Source of the DNA: Abelmoschus esculentus
Lineage: Eukaryota; Streptophyta; Magnoliopsida; Malvales; Malvaceae
Assembly: GCA_035048815.1 (NCBI GenBank)
Contig: JAUCBN010000007.1
Location: forward strand, 1,929,501-1,993,500
Length of the DNA: 64,000 nt
Direction of reading: 5' to 3'
Every line of letters starts with the position of its first letter. Position 1 is the stretch's first letter. The translations under genes and the position numbers were made by a program. Below the pieces are notes generated by a model that was given only the letters and a program-made list of their open reading frames with translations, was not told where the DNA came from and did no database searches. Positions 33,669 through 45,860 of the stretch are shown here, piece after piece.

Positions 33669-36600
33669 CAAGGTGCTAATCACTCGGTGTTATGTAAGAA
33701 AAGCCGAAAACCACAGTGGGTGTAAAATTTACCCATTTTTCATTGTTGTTTGATTCCGGTATCAGAATCTTCTGCATTTTTTTTAAATTCCCATGAATCT
33801 ATGTAGTTTTTAACCTAGGGGATTCCTTCCTTAATCAATCTCAGTCGGGGGTTAGAGTATGATTTAGTATTTGTCCTATTTCAGAGTAATGGCTAAAAAT
33901 TATTTTGGTTGCTTGCGATGGAAGATTACTTTATTTATCATAATGCTACACCTGTATTTATATTTTTTATCTTTTGATTCTATATTGGGTATTTGTTAAT
34001 TGCATCAGAAGCAACACTCCGTCCATGTCAAAATGTTAGAAGCTTCCTTAACTCTCTTTTTAATCTAATATCAACATTGAAAGTAAAAGTTATACTTTTT
34101 AAATTGAGAAGAGGGGAGGGGAGGTTAATTTGTCAGGATGGGTAGTAGAACTTTTATCTACTTACCAATGTTTTCTTTTCTACTTACAGAAACCTGGTGG
34201 CATCATCGCTCTTCTTGATGAGGCTTGGTAGGTATCAGAATAACAACAATGATAAATCAATTTTCTTAAAAATTATGACAATTACTCTTGTTAATTTTAA
34301 GTTGTTTTCTTTTTGCTTCAATTACCCTTTCAAACTGTGACAATTACTCCTGTTATTTTCATAGTATGTTTCCCAGATCAACACACGAGACATTTGCTCA
34401 AAAGCTTTATCAGACTTTTAAAGACAATAAACGCTTCAGTAAGCCTAAGTTGTCACGCACTGACTTCACCATTAATCATTATGCTGGCGAGGTAAGTATT
34501 TTTACCACGTCAGGGCATCCATAGGAACCACGTGCTATAGAAGATAAACCTGCTGGAATATCTTTATTATTCTCCACTGAATCTAGATTTTATATTGTAT
34601 CTGGATGTTCTTACAAGTCCTATTCCTGTGGAGATGATGTCCGTTGTCCAACTTGGAAAAGGGAACTAAACTTGACTAACAAACAGCTTTATTAAACAAG
34701 AAGGTACAACTTAGCTAATAATACTCAAACTACACATAAGAACCCTTGTTTAACAAGACCTAAATAGCACGAGCTGTTGTGATTGATTTCTTCTGTAAGT
34801 ATTTAAGTTGTAATATTGGAACTTAAATAAACTTAAAACTGGCCTCAGCCTTCAATGTTAACTAGATAATAGTCACATCAGCTATGATTCTAAAATCTTC
34901 TGCGAAATCTGCTTAAATTAACTTGAAGGAATTTGCACTCTAGGTTACTTACCAGACTGATCTCTTCCTGGATAAGAACAAAGATTATGTTGTTTCAGAG
35001 CATCAAGCTCTGCTGCATGCTTCAGAATGCTCTTTTGTTTCAAGCTTGTTTCCTCCTCCACCTGAGGAAACTACCAAATCATCAAAGTTCTCCTCAATAG
35101 GTTCCTCCTTCAAGGTCTGCTTCTGCTCTACTGTGTATGTTAAAGGGATATTACATGCTTCATCTATTTTTGTTCATTTTCATGCATACCATGTGCTTTA
35201 TACAGCAACAACTCCAAGCTTTGCTTGAGACTTTGAGTGCAACCGAACCACACTACATTCGTTGTGTGAAACCAAATAATGCTCTTAAGCCGGCAATATT
35301 TGAGAACAATAATGTGCTACAACAACTTCGTTGCGGGGTAAGTTTTGACACTATGGTCAATCCATGCTTTTGTTGATAAGCAGCCTGTCTGTATGTCCAG
35401 ATGTGATGGTTGTATTTGCCTCCAGGGAGTGATGGAAGCAATTAGAATTAGTTGTGCTGGATTTCCCTCTCGAAAGACGTTTCGTGAATTTGCATCTCGG
35501 TTTTCCATATTGGCTCCAGAGATTTTCTCTAAAAGTAATAGGTAACATTTCCAAAATCTGTTCTTGCAGTTCAAAATTATTATTGTTCTTAAGGTGTTCC
35601 TTTTATTCTCTATAATGTTACTGGAATCCATGTAGCTACAATGAGGTCACAGCTACCAAGAGGATTCTGGAGAAGAGTAACCTCACTGGTTATCAGGTGC
35701 ATCCAGTACTTCTATATTCTATTAAAGTTAACTTTGGGACTGTCCCTCTTTTCTTTTTTTATTCTGCATTTCTTACGTAGTTCGTGCATGTCATTTATGT
35801 CCAAATCTTTTTCTTGCTGATTGCTTGCATAAATTTTGACAGCCATTGCAACTCAATATTGTTTCTTTCACTGAGCTCTTGTACTATTCAATATTGTACC
35901 TTACAGATTTGCTGCTATTGCAGATTGGTAAAACGAAAGTTTTTCTCAGAGCGGGTCAGATGGCTGAACTAGATGCATTGCGAGCTGAGGTCTTAGCAAG
36001 ATCAGCGACTCTAATACAGAGAAAAGTCCGAACGTATTTGGCTCATAAATACTATACATTGTTGCGATTATCTTCCATACAAATTCAAGCCTTTTGTAGA
36101 GGTAATGAGCATTTCATCAATGTATGTTTCTGATTGTATCAGTTGGAAATGCTTCCATATATCTACTAGCATAGTTATTCACTTTTATTTTTTAATCTGT
36201 TTGCAGGAGTAGCAGCACGCCATCTGTATGAGGAAATGAGGAGAGAAGCTGCTAGTGTGAATATTCAAAAACATACACGCAGGTTTCTTGCAAGGAAAGC
36301 ATACAAGAATTTGTACTTCTCAGCTATTTCCATTCAAACAGGTATGCGTGGGATGGTTGCTCGTAGTGAGCTTCTATTCAGAAGGCAGACAAAAGCTGCA
36401 ACTGTAATTCAGGTAAAAATAGAACTATCTTTCAGTTGTGACATGTAAATAGGTACTACCTTTCTTTCTTATTTTTCGATTTACCCTTATCTTCAACCTT
36501 TGTTAATGCTTACTTTCCGCGTAATATCTCAATTAGTAGGCTCTATAATAACAATATATTGTTATTTGGAATTCTTGCTACTTTGGTCAATCATTTAATT

Positions 36601-37735
36601 CTACTCTAACCACTCACTAGTTGTAATTTTAAAGAGAAGCTGTCTCCCAGTCTGGTGTGCCTGAACTGTAACAAGTGAGATTGTTCTCAAGTGGGTTCTA
36701 ATTTCAACTTTTACCTATAAAAAATGGGCACAGTCTTGCTTTTGGGTTTTATCATAGTTGTCTTGTGTTGATGCTAGTGTGTTCAGAAAAAGTAATTATG
36801 CTCATGCTTTTTGTCATTTTGTACGACTGACATTATGCGAGTTCATGCATTTTACAGAGTCGATATCGACGATTCTTAGCCAGACGTTATTATCTACAGT
36901 TAAAGAAAGCAGCAATTACCACTCAATGTGCCTGGAGAGCAAGAGTTGCACGTAAAGAATTACGGAAGCTAAAAATGGTATTTTTTTTCATTTCTCAAAT
37001 TAGTTTTAGCTCGTGATCTTCTCTTGCGTGGGTGTCTTCTTGTATTTTTGTTTCAACAAGTTCTTTATGGAAGATAATATTCCCCAATGTTCTCTATTGC
37101 TATATGAATATTAGTGTTATTTCTGCTGATTTTGATTAATTATAGAATATTGAATGAATGTGGAGATCAGTTCCTGTTATCAGCCATGGATTGAGAAATG
37201 GAATAAACCAACTCTCTTTCTGCTTATATTGCTTGCAAAAGTTGAAATTATCATCTTTTGTGGTCTCAGTTTCTACCATTCCTTCCAAAAGTATGTGCAT
37301 GACTATTTTGATTTATTGTTCTGTCTGCAGGCTGCCAGGGAAACTGGTGCTCTCCAAGAAGCCAAAACTAAGCTGGAAAAGGAAGTTGAAGAACTTACAT
37401 GGCGCTTGCAGTTAGAGAAACGAACGAGGGTAGATCTTTTCTTGATAATAATAATGATAATGTCACTATTATAACTACATGGTTTACAACAGTTTCAGCC
37501 ATCTTGTCATAGAATTATCTGCCCATTTATTAACATCTTCAATATTCATTTGGTGTAAACTTTTTATTACCTTTGTTTGACTAGTCCATTTCTATCTCCT
37601 TTTTCTTTTTTAATTTCTCATAGCAAAACATGCCAGAAAGGATAAGAACCATTAGGGAAATTATATATTGTCTTTTAAACTACTTAGTAAACTGCATGCG
37701 TTTTTTTCCCCTAACTGATTTATATATTGCGGCAG

Positions 37736-38692
37736 GTTGACCTTGAAGAATCCAAAAAACAGGAAAGTGCAAAATTTGAATCTACTCTGAAGAAGATGCA
37801 ACTTGAGTTTGAAGAATCCAAAAAACAGGAAAATACAAGGTTTGAATCTACTTTGCAGAAGATGCAACTTGAGTTTGAGGAATCCAAAAAACAAGAAAGT
37901 GCAAGTTATGAATCTACTTTGCAGAAGATGCAACTTGAGTTTGAGGAATCTAAAAAACATGAAAGTGAACGGTTTGAATCTACTATGCACAAGAAGCAAC
38001 TTGAGTTTCAGGAATTGCAACTTGAGCTTCAGTAAACAAAAGAGTTACTAGCACAGGAAACTGAAAGGTTAGAATCTACTTTGAACAAGAAGGAACTTGA
38101 ACTTAGGGAAGCAAAAGAGTTACTAGTTAAGGAAAGTTCAAGGTTTGAATCTGCTTTGGAGAAGATGCAACTTGAGTTTGAGGGATCCAAAAGACAGGAA
38201 AGTGCAAGGTTTGAATCAACTTTGCAGATAATGCAACTTGAGCTTCAGCAAGCAACCGAGTTATTAGAACAGGAAAGTGCAAGGTTTGAATCCACTATGC
38301 ACAAGAATCAGCTTGAGTTTCAGGAACTGCAACTTGAGCTTCAGAAAACAAAAGAGTTATTAGAAAAGGAAAGTGAAAGGTATGAATCTACTATGCACAA
38401 GAAGGAACTTGAGTTTCAGGAACTGCAACTTGAGCTTCAGCAAACAAAAGAGTTACTAGAACAGGAAAGTGCAAGGTTTGAATCTACCATGAATGAGAAG
38501 CAACTTGAGTTTCATGAACTACAACGTGAGTTTCAGGAACTTCAACATGAGCTTCAGGAAACAAGAGAATTACTAGTTAAGGAACGCGAATCTGCAAAGA
38601 ACGTTGCTGAACAAGTTCCTACAATTAAGGAGATCTCAGTTATTGAGAACGAATTGATGAATAAACCTACCGCTGAAAATGAACAACTGAAG
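37736..38692 (+). repeat. Tandem 66-nt (22-residue) coiled-coil repeats within one myosin exon
   Basis: The exon begins with four near-perfect copies of a 22-residue unit, EESKKQESAKFESTLKKMQL followed by EF. Longer variants of about 32 residues follow, built as ELQLELQQTKELLEQESARF plus ESTMHKKQLEF-like ends. Exon length is 957 nt, a multiple of three. In ordinary plant myosin XI this position carries roughly one such segment (family knowledge), so the rod has been lengthened by internal tandem duplication. One repeat carries the TAA at 38033-38035. Confidence 0.9.
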
Positions 38693-40352
38693 GTATTGTT
38701 AGACATTTGTTGCTTCAAATAAGATATTATGTTTTACTAAAAGCTTTCTTGATGTCATTTTTAAACTTGGTTGTTCTGCCTTTATGTTTCTTAAATCTTG
38801 CTTGGCACAATGCCGTTGTAGGTTCAGGGACTGCAACATGAGCTTAAGGAACTGCAACGTGAGCTTCAAGAAACAAGAGAGTTACTAGTTAAAGAACGTG
38901 AAGCTGCAAAGAACATTGCTGAACAAGTTCCTGCAATTAAGGAGATCTCAGTTATTGAGAACGAATTGATGAATAAACCTACTGCTGAAAATGAGCAACT
39001 TAAGGTATTGTTAGACATTTGTTGCTTCAAATAAGATATTATGTTGGACTAAAGGCTTTCTTGATGTCATTTTTAAACTTGGCTGGTCTTCCTTTATGTT
39101 TCTTGCAATCTTGCTTGGCACAATGCTATTGTAGGTTCAGGAAACAAAAGAGTCTCTAGTTGAGGAACTTGACGCTGAAAAGAACATTGCCGAACAAGTT
39201 CTTGCAGTTCAGGAGAACCCTGCTATTGACAACGAATTAATGAATAAACCTACTGCTGAAAATGAGCAGCGGAAGGTATTGTTAGACATTTGTTTCCAAT
39301 AAGATGTTAGGTTTGGGGAAAAACTTTCTTGATGTCATTTTAAACTTGGTTATTATTCCTTTATGTTTTCTTGAAATCTTGTTTGGCACAATGCCATTGT
39401 AGGTTCTGGAAACAGAAGAGTTACCAGCTGAAGGTGTTTTCTTGAATAAACCTACTTCTGAAAATGAGCAGCCAAAGGTATCGTTTTACATTTTTTGCTT
39501 CAGATAAGATCTTAGGTTTGACTAAAGACTTTCTTGAAGTAATTTTTAAACTTGGTTATTCTTCCTTTATGTTTTTTGAAATCTTGTTTGGCATAATGAC
39601 ATCGTGGTTCAGGAAACAAGAGAGTTACTAGTTGAGGAAAGCGAAGCTGCAAAGAGCATTGCTGAACAAGTTCCTGCGGTTCAGGAGAACCCCGTTATTG
39701 ATAACGAATTGATGATTAAACCTACTGCTGAAAATGAGCAGCCAAAGGTATTATTACACATTTGTTGCTTAGAATACGATTCTTAGGTTTGACTAAAGAC
39801 TTTCTTGATGTCATTTTTAAACTTCGTTATTCTTCCTTTATGTTTCTTGAATATTTTGGCACAATGCCATTGTAGGTCCAGGAAACAAAAGAGTTACCAG
39901 TTGAACATGAAGCTGCAAAGAATAAACCTACTTCTGAGATTGAGCCGCCAAAGGTATTGTCGGACATTTTTTGCTTCAAATAATATTTTATGTTTGACTA
40001 AAGGCTTTCTTCATGTCATTTTTAAACTCAGTTATTCTTCCTTTATGTTTCTTGAAACCTTGCTTGGCACAACGCTGTTGTTGGTTCAGGAAACAAAAGA
40101 GTTACTAGCTGAGGAACATGAAGTTACAGAAAACATTGCTGAACACGTTACTGCAATTCAGGAGATCCCTTTTATTGACAATGAATCAACGAATAAACTT
40201 ACTGCTGAAAATGAGCAGCTGAAGGTATTGTTAGACATTTGTTGCTTCGAGTAAGATCTTAGGTTTGACTAATGACTTTCTTGATGTCATTTTTAAAGTT
40301 GGTTATTGTCTTTATGTTTCTTGAAATATTGTTTGGTACAATGCCATTGCAG
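38693..40352 (+). repeat. Tandem array of duplicated exon-plus-intron units in the myosin rod
   Basis: Six related exons, 38822-39004, 39135-39275, 39403-39477, 39613-39747, 39876-39953 and 40090-40224, are each followed by an almost identical short intron. The introns open GTATTGTTAGACATTTGTTG (or close variants) and run through TTTCTTGATGTCATTTTTAA and CCTTTATGTTTCTTGAAATC to ATGCCATTGTAG. All exons are multiples of three, so copies add coiled coil without shifting frame. The encoded core is ELLVKEREAAKNIAEQVPAI followed by ENELMNKPTAENEQLK. Two exons are shortened internally (75 and 78 nt). Confidence 0.92.
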
Positions 40353-43300
40353 GCTATGGTAAGTTCCTTGGAACAGAAAATTAATGAAACAGAGAGAAAA
40401 TATGAAGAAACAAACAAGCTTAGTGAAGAGCGGCTAAAGCAGGCTATGGAAGCAGAGTCGAAGATAATTGAGCTCAAAGTTGAAGTGCAGAGGTTTATAT
40501 CTTTTTTTGAACTTGGGAATATGTGTTTGAAGTTTATATGTTATTGAGCACTCCTTTCCTCCTCCGTATGCTAATTACTTATCCAAGTAAGTGTCCAATT
40601 TTTATAAAAAAATGTTTATATGTCATGTATGAATGTTTAGTCAATTGTATTTTTCATTCTTTGACTGGGATGTTACCATTCTTTCTTCTGAACATTTTTT
40701 TTATATTTTAATAGGCTTGAAGAAAAGATTTTGGATATGGGAACCGGGGGGGCAGAAATTTAAGAGGACAACTAGTAAAATAATGTCAGAGGTGCATTCT
40801 GCAGTGAGCTATATCATAACATGCTTTCCTTATTTTCCTTCCAGTTGGTTTTCCATTTCTGATTATCTTTTTTTTTTTTTTTCATTTTTCCTTGTTGGAC
40901 TTTATTTCACTTTGCAGTCTCTGGAAAATGGTCATCTTGTAAGTGAAGAATGTAGAGACTATTTAATTTCCTATCAGTTCAGTTTATTAGATATATCTGC
41001 TTTTCTTTTTCACTTCTATCATACTGAGATGGAAAGCTTTCTTTCGAACAGGCACAACTGGGTTCTGGTACATCAAAACAGTTTGGTAGGGATGATAGTA
41101 AACTGAGGAGATCCCAAACTGACAACCAGCAAGTATGAATTCCAATGATGTGGAATTGATTCCCCCTTTCCTTTTCTTTTTTCAAGTATTTGTTTTGGGT
41201 TTGATTTCTAGAGTAACATTTTTTTTATGTATCATCTTTGCAGCAGGAAAATGTAGATAATATGCTCGAATGTGTGTCACAGAATCTTGGGTTCAGTCAA
41301 GAAAAGCCTGTTGCAGCGTTTACCATATACAAATGTCTTCTCCACTGGAAGTTATTTGAAGCTGAAAAGACTAGTATTTTTGATCGTCTTATTGCGATGA
41401 TGGGATCTGCACTAGAGGTAGCCTGTCTGTTTCAGAAAGCTCATAGTTTATAGTATAAGATAAAAATCCTTGTCCTCAATGTAAACCCCATTTTCTTGGT
41501 ACAGAGATTATGCTACGGTACTATTAGAGGGAAGCTATTGTGATTGAAACTAGTAGAAAAGGAGTTCTCTTAGGATATTAAGGTTAAAAATAAGATGTGT
41601 AGTTAAATTCTACTTTTGTAATTCTCAGCCTATAAAAACAAACTGAAATTTTATTTAAGCGATATGTAGGAACAAAATAATCACACTATTGTCTTCAACA
41701 AAAAGCCATTCTTTCTTTCAAAATAATGATAATAATAAAAGCCATTATAGCAGTGGTGATCTTTTAGTTTGTTCAAGATTACTCCAGAGCAGTATTTAGA
41801 AGAAAGGAGTGAAATGTAGGTTTTGATTTTAAGTTTCTACAGAAGGCAATACGATGAGTAAAAAGTAATTCCAATTCAAGTATAAATAGTTCATGTATAT
41901 TCTTTTTGTTATCCAAGAACTCTCACATTTGTGTGGGTTTAAAATGTTATTTTTGTCATTTTTACTCCTTTTTCTTTTGCTGTTTCATCAAAGGTGCACT
42001 TTTGCCTTGTGTTTTTGAGAGCAAATATGTGACAAATACATTAAACTAAGGGGCTTTCTATCTTTTTTTCTTTTGCTGGATTTAGAAGATACAATTATGA
42101 TTCTACTCTGTTGAAAAGCAATTATTTATTTATTAGGAGGGGATATGGGATTGTTCACTTTACTGGGGACTTATGCCAGATTAACTGATTCTTAAACTAT
42201 GTTTTTTTTTTCTGATTGAGCAGGTTTAAGCAATTGAGAAGATGAGGAAAATAAATATAATATAATATTCATGATTCCATGTGATGTTTTTCAGGATGAG
42301 GATAACACTGATCACATAGTTTATTGGCTGTCAAACACGTCTTCATTGTTGTTTTTGCTTCAACGTACTTTGAAAGCCGTTGGAGCACAGAAACCACCTG
42401 CTGTAGCATCATTCTTTGCAAGGATGACCAAAGTATTGAGATATTTCCTTTACTGGATTGTTTGCATGAAATGGTCCTGACTTAAATATCTCTGATCTAT
42501 CCTACAAAAAGGAGGAAAGAACAGAACACACTAGTTCTTTATTTAAAATCTTGTCATACAATCATTATCTGTTTTGTTGAATGATTTTAGAGCTCGTGCA
42601 GGAAGATTATTTAATATAATGTCATTCTTTCTCAGAGTTTCCGTTCATCTTCTACCAATCTTCAAGCTGGTATAGTGGTCCAGATTGAGGCCAAGTATCC
42701 AGCTCTTCTTTTTAAGCAGCAGCTCTCTGCTTATGTAGAAAAGATCTATGGAATAGTTAGAGACAACTTGAAAAAGGAATTGGCACCACTCATTTCTCGT
42801 TGTATTCAGGTACAAGGAGCTACGCATTTGGATCACCGAGTCTTTTCGTGGCATTTTCTTTATTTTCAAAATCATGTTAGTTGCAGTATACTGGAGAATG
42901 CATGGTGGTCTTTCTGATTCTTATTTTTAGAACCATCAACCTAGCTTCTATAGTACCTTGCACCGTGGCTGAAATTTATTGCTATTTGTTGATTTCAACA
43001 TTGCATGCTATAAGTCTTAAATTCATCTTGATTTCAAATCTTTATTGAAAAGCATCAAATTATTCTATTGAAAAATCGTGTGTTTCATTTTAGGTTGCTC
43101 TTTCATGTGAACCTACACAAGCTCCTCTCCTTTAACTTCTCTGCAATTTTCTTTTCGTTGCCTGCTTGGTTTGAAGTTCTCAAAGTGAATGATTTATAGT
43201 TTGAGCATCAGAAAGATAATGAATTATTATGTAATAGACACATCTACTTGTTAAGATTATCTCCCCATTCTTTTACATTTAGATTCTACATGACAATATC

Positions 43301-45090
43301 ATGTTCTGTGTAAATGGTTCGAATTGTTATTTCTTTATGTTACTAATTCATCACCCTATATGTTAGGTACCTAGGACATCAAAAGGAGCTGCTTTTCCGA
43401 CGTCCGTAGAACAAGGCTATACATCTCCAGCTAGTCACTGGAAGGCCATTATTGAGTGCCTGAACAGGATGATGAGCATATTAAGAGAAAACTATGTATA
43501 TAATTTGCAATTCTGATGGACTCTTTCCGCCCCCAATTTATTTAGCCGTGAACTTATGGTTATGGCATTTTCATTTCCAGGTGTCTCCTGTATTTGTTCA
43601 GAATATTTTCACTCAAACTTTTGCATATATCAACGTACAGCTCTTTAACAGGTAAACGGTTCTTTCGTCTGTTTTTTCCCTGTTACTCTAGATCATATAA
43701 CAAGATTAAATTCCAAAATATATGATGTTAAAATATTCTGCTATAGCCTTCTTCTCCGTCGAGAGTGCTGCACATTTAGCAACGGGGAGTATGTGAAGTC
43801 TGGCTTAGCTGAATTGGAATTGTGGTGTGCCGAAGAAGACGAAGAGGTAATTTCTCTAGTTCCCAGTAATGAATGCTGGTAGCAATTTCACATTGTTTGA
43901 AGCTTCTTTTTTTACAGAACACGTTTTCTGAGTTTCGAACATGCATACAACGGGAGCTTCTTTCTTTCTTTCTTTTTCTGTCTGCTTATTATTTGCGGTA
44001 CCTTATTGCATCCAAATTTGAATTTAGAGTTGATGGTTGTTTAATTACAGTATGTAGGCTCGGCATGGGAAGAACTCAAACACACAAGGCAAGCTGTTGG
44101 ATTCTTGGTATGTTTCTTCTGTTTTTTCTTATGTTAGAATTTTGTTGCTTTTACTCCTGTGGATGATGTAGGGCACTTGCTATTCTCATCCAATGTTTCT
44201 TTCATCTTCCATTGCAACTTTCCTTGTGTAGTATAGGATGGGATACTATTTCTCATACCCCACCAATCAAGAACAAGTTCAGTATAGCTGACTAGACCTG
44301 GCAATCCGTATATTTATTCGTATTATAATCGTAGTTAAGGGTATTTCAAGTTAATAATTTGTTTTATGCACAGACTTTGATGTGTTCAACTATATGTGTC
44401 GTGCATGTGCTTGTTTCTCTGTTTTGACAAACCTGGTCTTGTCTTTGTCAGGTTATAAATCCGAAATCCAAAATGACCTATGAAGAAATAGCAAATGACC
44501 TTTGTAATGTAAGTCTCTTCTCCTTTCTTCTTGCGATCCTCTTGATTGTTTCGAGTTATGGTTTCTCCATTCTCTTACATTGTTTGTTTTTACCAGGGCC
44601 TGAGCGTTCAACAACTTTATAGAGTATGCACGCTCTATAGGGATGACAAATACAACACTAAAAGTGTTTCACAAGATGTAAGTCATATCTTCAAATTGTT
44701 AAGACATTTCTCTCTACCTAGTCGTCTCTTCTTGCTTTGTCCGAATGGTATAACACGACACCTTTGTTCACACAGGTCCTTTCCCGCATGAAACAAATCA
44801 TGACAGACAATGCCGAAGAAGGTAGCAATTGCTTCCTGTTGGAGGATGAACTGAGGTACTATTAACAAAAAAAAGTCGAAAACCGAGAAAGGAAGAGTAT
44901 CAATGATAGCTCCTCCAATACTGACTGTTAGTTCTTTGCTTCCGTCCTAATCGATTAATCCCCTTCTGAATGTAGCATACCATTCACCATGGATGACATT
45001 AGAAGTTCCCAACGAGTAAAAGAGTACGCATCAGTACAAGCTGCCGAAGAACTTATGGAGGATCCAGAATTCCAATTTTTACAGGAATAA

Positions 45091-45760
45091 GGTATGAGTT
45101 CTACCCCTGCTATCTCTCTTCCATGCACAGCATTAAAGCCAGAATAAAGGTACCAACACCAGCACCAGGTTTGTAATATTTTAGGGACAGTACCGCACTG
45201 TAAATCCTGCAGAGCATTAACTACAAATATGTAAGTAAATTCCTCATCAGAAGTAGAGGCCTCATAACTGTGATTCATTTCCCTGTTATCAGAAGTAGAA
45301 GAATCCATGCTTGCTGTGCAAGTCCAAGAAACATTCAGAAAGGATTTTAACCACCATAATTGTTCATCAGAATTCTCATTATTGGTTTAAAACACAGAGC
45401 TTGTCAATACATGATACTTAAACAAGTTAAACCAACAACATAAATTTTCCAATCTCTCACCATTGTTTTCGAGAGGCAGATGTTCGATGGAGAACAGAAT
45501 GGTATTAGAAAAGGAAGAAAAAGTTTGAACCAATTTTATTTCTAAAAGAATCTTACTTTCTCTTCTAAGTTCTCCTTCATGGCAGTGACCGAAATGAAAA
45601 TATATTTTAAATTCAATGAGTCCAATATAAATTTTAAACATTTGATTGCAAAAATGAAAAATACCTACAAGTTCAGTGACCAAAGTGTAGTTTACTCTTT
45701 TCTTCGAAATCCTAAAACGAAGTTTTGAAATCCCAAATTTTCTTCGTAAGTTTCAGTTGG
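45091..45760. other. Myosin 3' UTR and intergenic DNA
   Basis: 3' flank of the myosin gene. The ACTTTGGTCACTGAACTTGT-type words on the minus strand (around 45670) suggest decayed repeat sequence. No gene supported. Confidence 0.4.
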
Positions 45761-45789
45761 AAAAATCTCTTAGGAAAAAAAGAGAAAAA

Positions 45790-45860
45790 ATGTGGCGAAG
45801 AAACCCCGCCGCTTTAAGCTTCTCTCTTCTTCTTCGTTCGCCAATTTCAATTATATTTAA
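45790..45860 (+). pseudogene. Possible remnant of a mitochondrial-targeting first exon
   Basis: ATG at 45790 opens MWRRNPAALSFSLLLRSPIS, an Arg-rich, acid-free amphipathic start of the kind found in mitochondrial presequences. It then runs abruptly into low-complexity AT-rich sequence. I cannot name a gene. It may equally be a chance frame. Confidence 0.2.

Larger units (their letters stand above)
27523..45090 (+). pseudogene. Class XI myosin heavy chain with expanded coiled coil; in-frame stop and a one-base frameshift
   Basis: Plant actin motor for organelle and vesicle transport. Exon 1 is only ATG (27523-27525), as in other plant myosin XI genes. Motor and neck exons: 28066-28194, 29313-29456, 29766-29911, 29994-30153, 30314-30372, 30486-30645, 30957-31106, 31182-31318, 31427-31573, 31654-31755, 32129-32186, 32274-32375, 34190-34227, 34365-34491, 34944-35114, 35206-35337, 35426-35541, 35636-35696, 35924-36101, 36207-36412, 36858-36977, 37331-37429. 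These are all in phase, with P-loop GESGAGKT, switch I NNNSSRFGKF, switch II DIYGFESF and several IQ motifs. The rod exon 37736-38692 contains TAA at 38033-38035, giving 1014 residues and no tail. Then come six copied rod exons, then 40353-40492, 40715-40791 (one base too long), 40918-40938, 41052-41132, 41244-41417 and the DIL-tail exons 42295-42432, 42636-42809, 43367-43495, 43581-43651, 43747-43846, 44051-44107, 44452-44508, 44597-44677, 44776-44855, 44976-45090, again in phase. It could still encode a tail-less motor. Confidence 0.85.

Noticed and set aside
38693..40352. Regular spacer/repeat pattern resembling a CRISPR array
   Set aside because: Units are about 280-310 bp with coding exons and splice sites; this is a duplicated exon-intron array in a plant gene.
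40633..41106. 157-codon plus-strand frame as a separate gene
   Set aside because: It covers myosin introns and small exons in the wrong frame; flanking splice sites and phases favour the myosin model.
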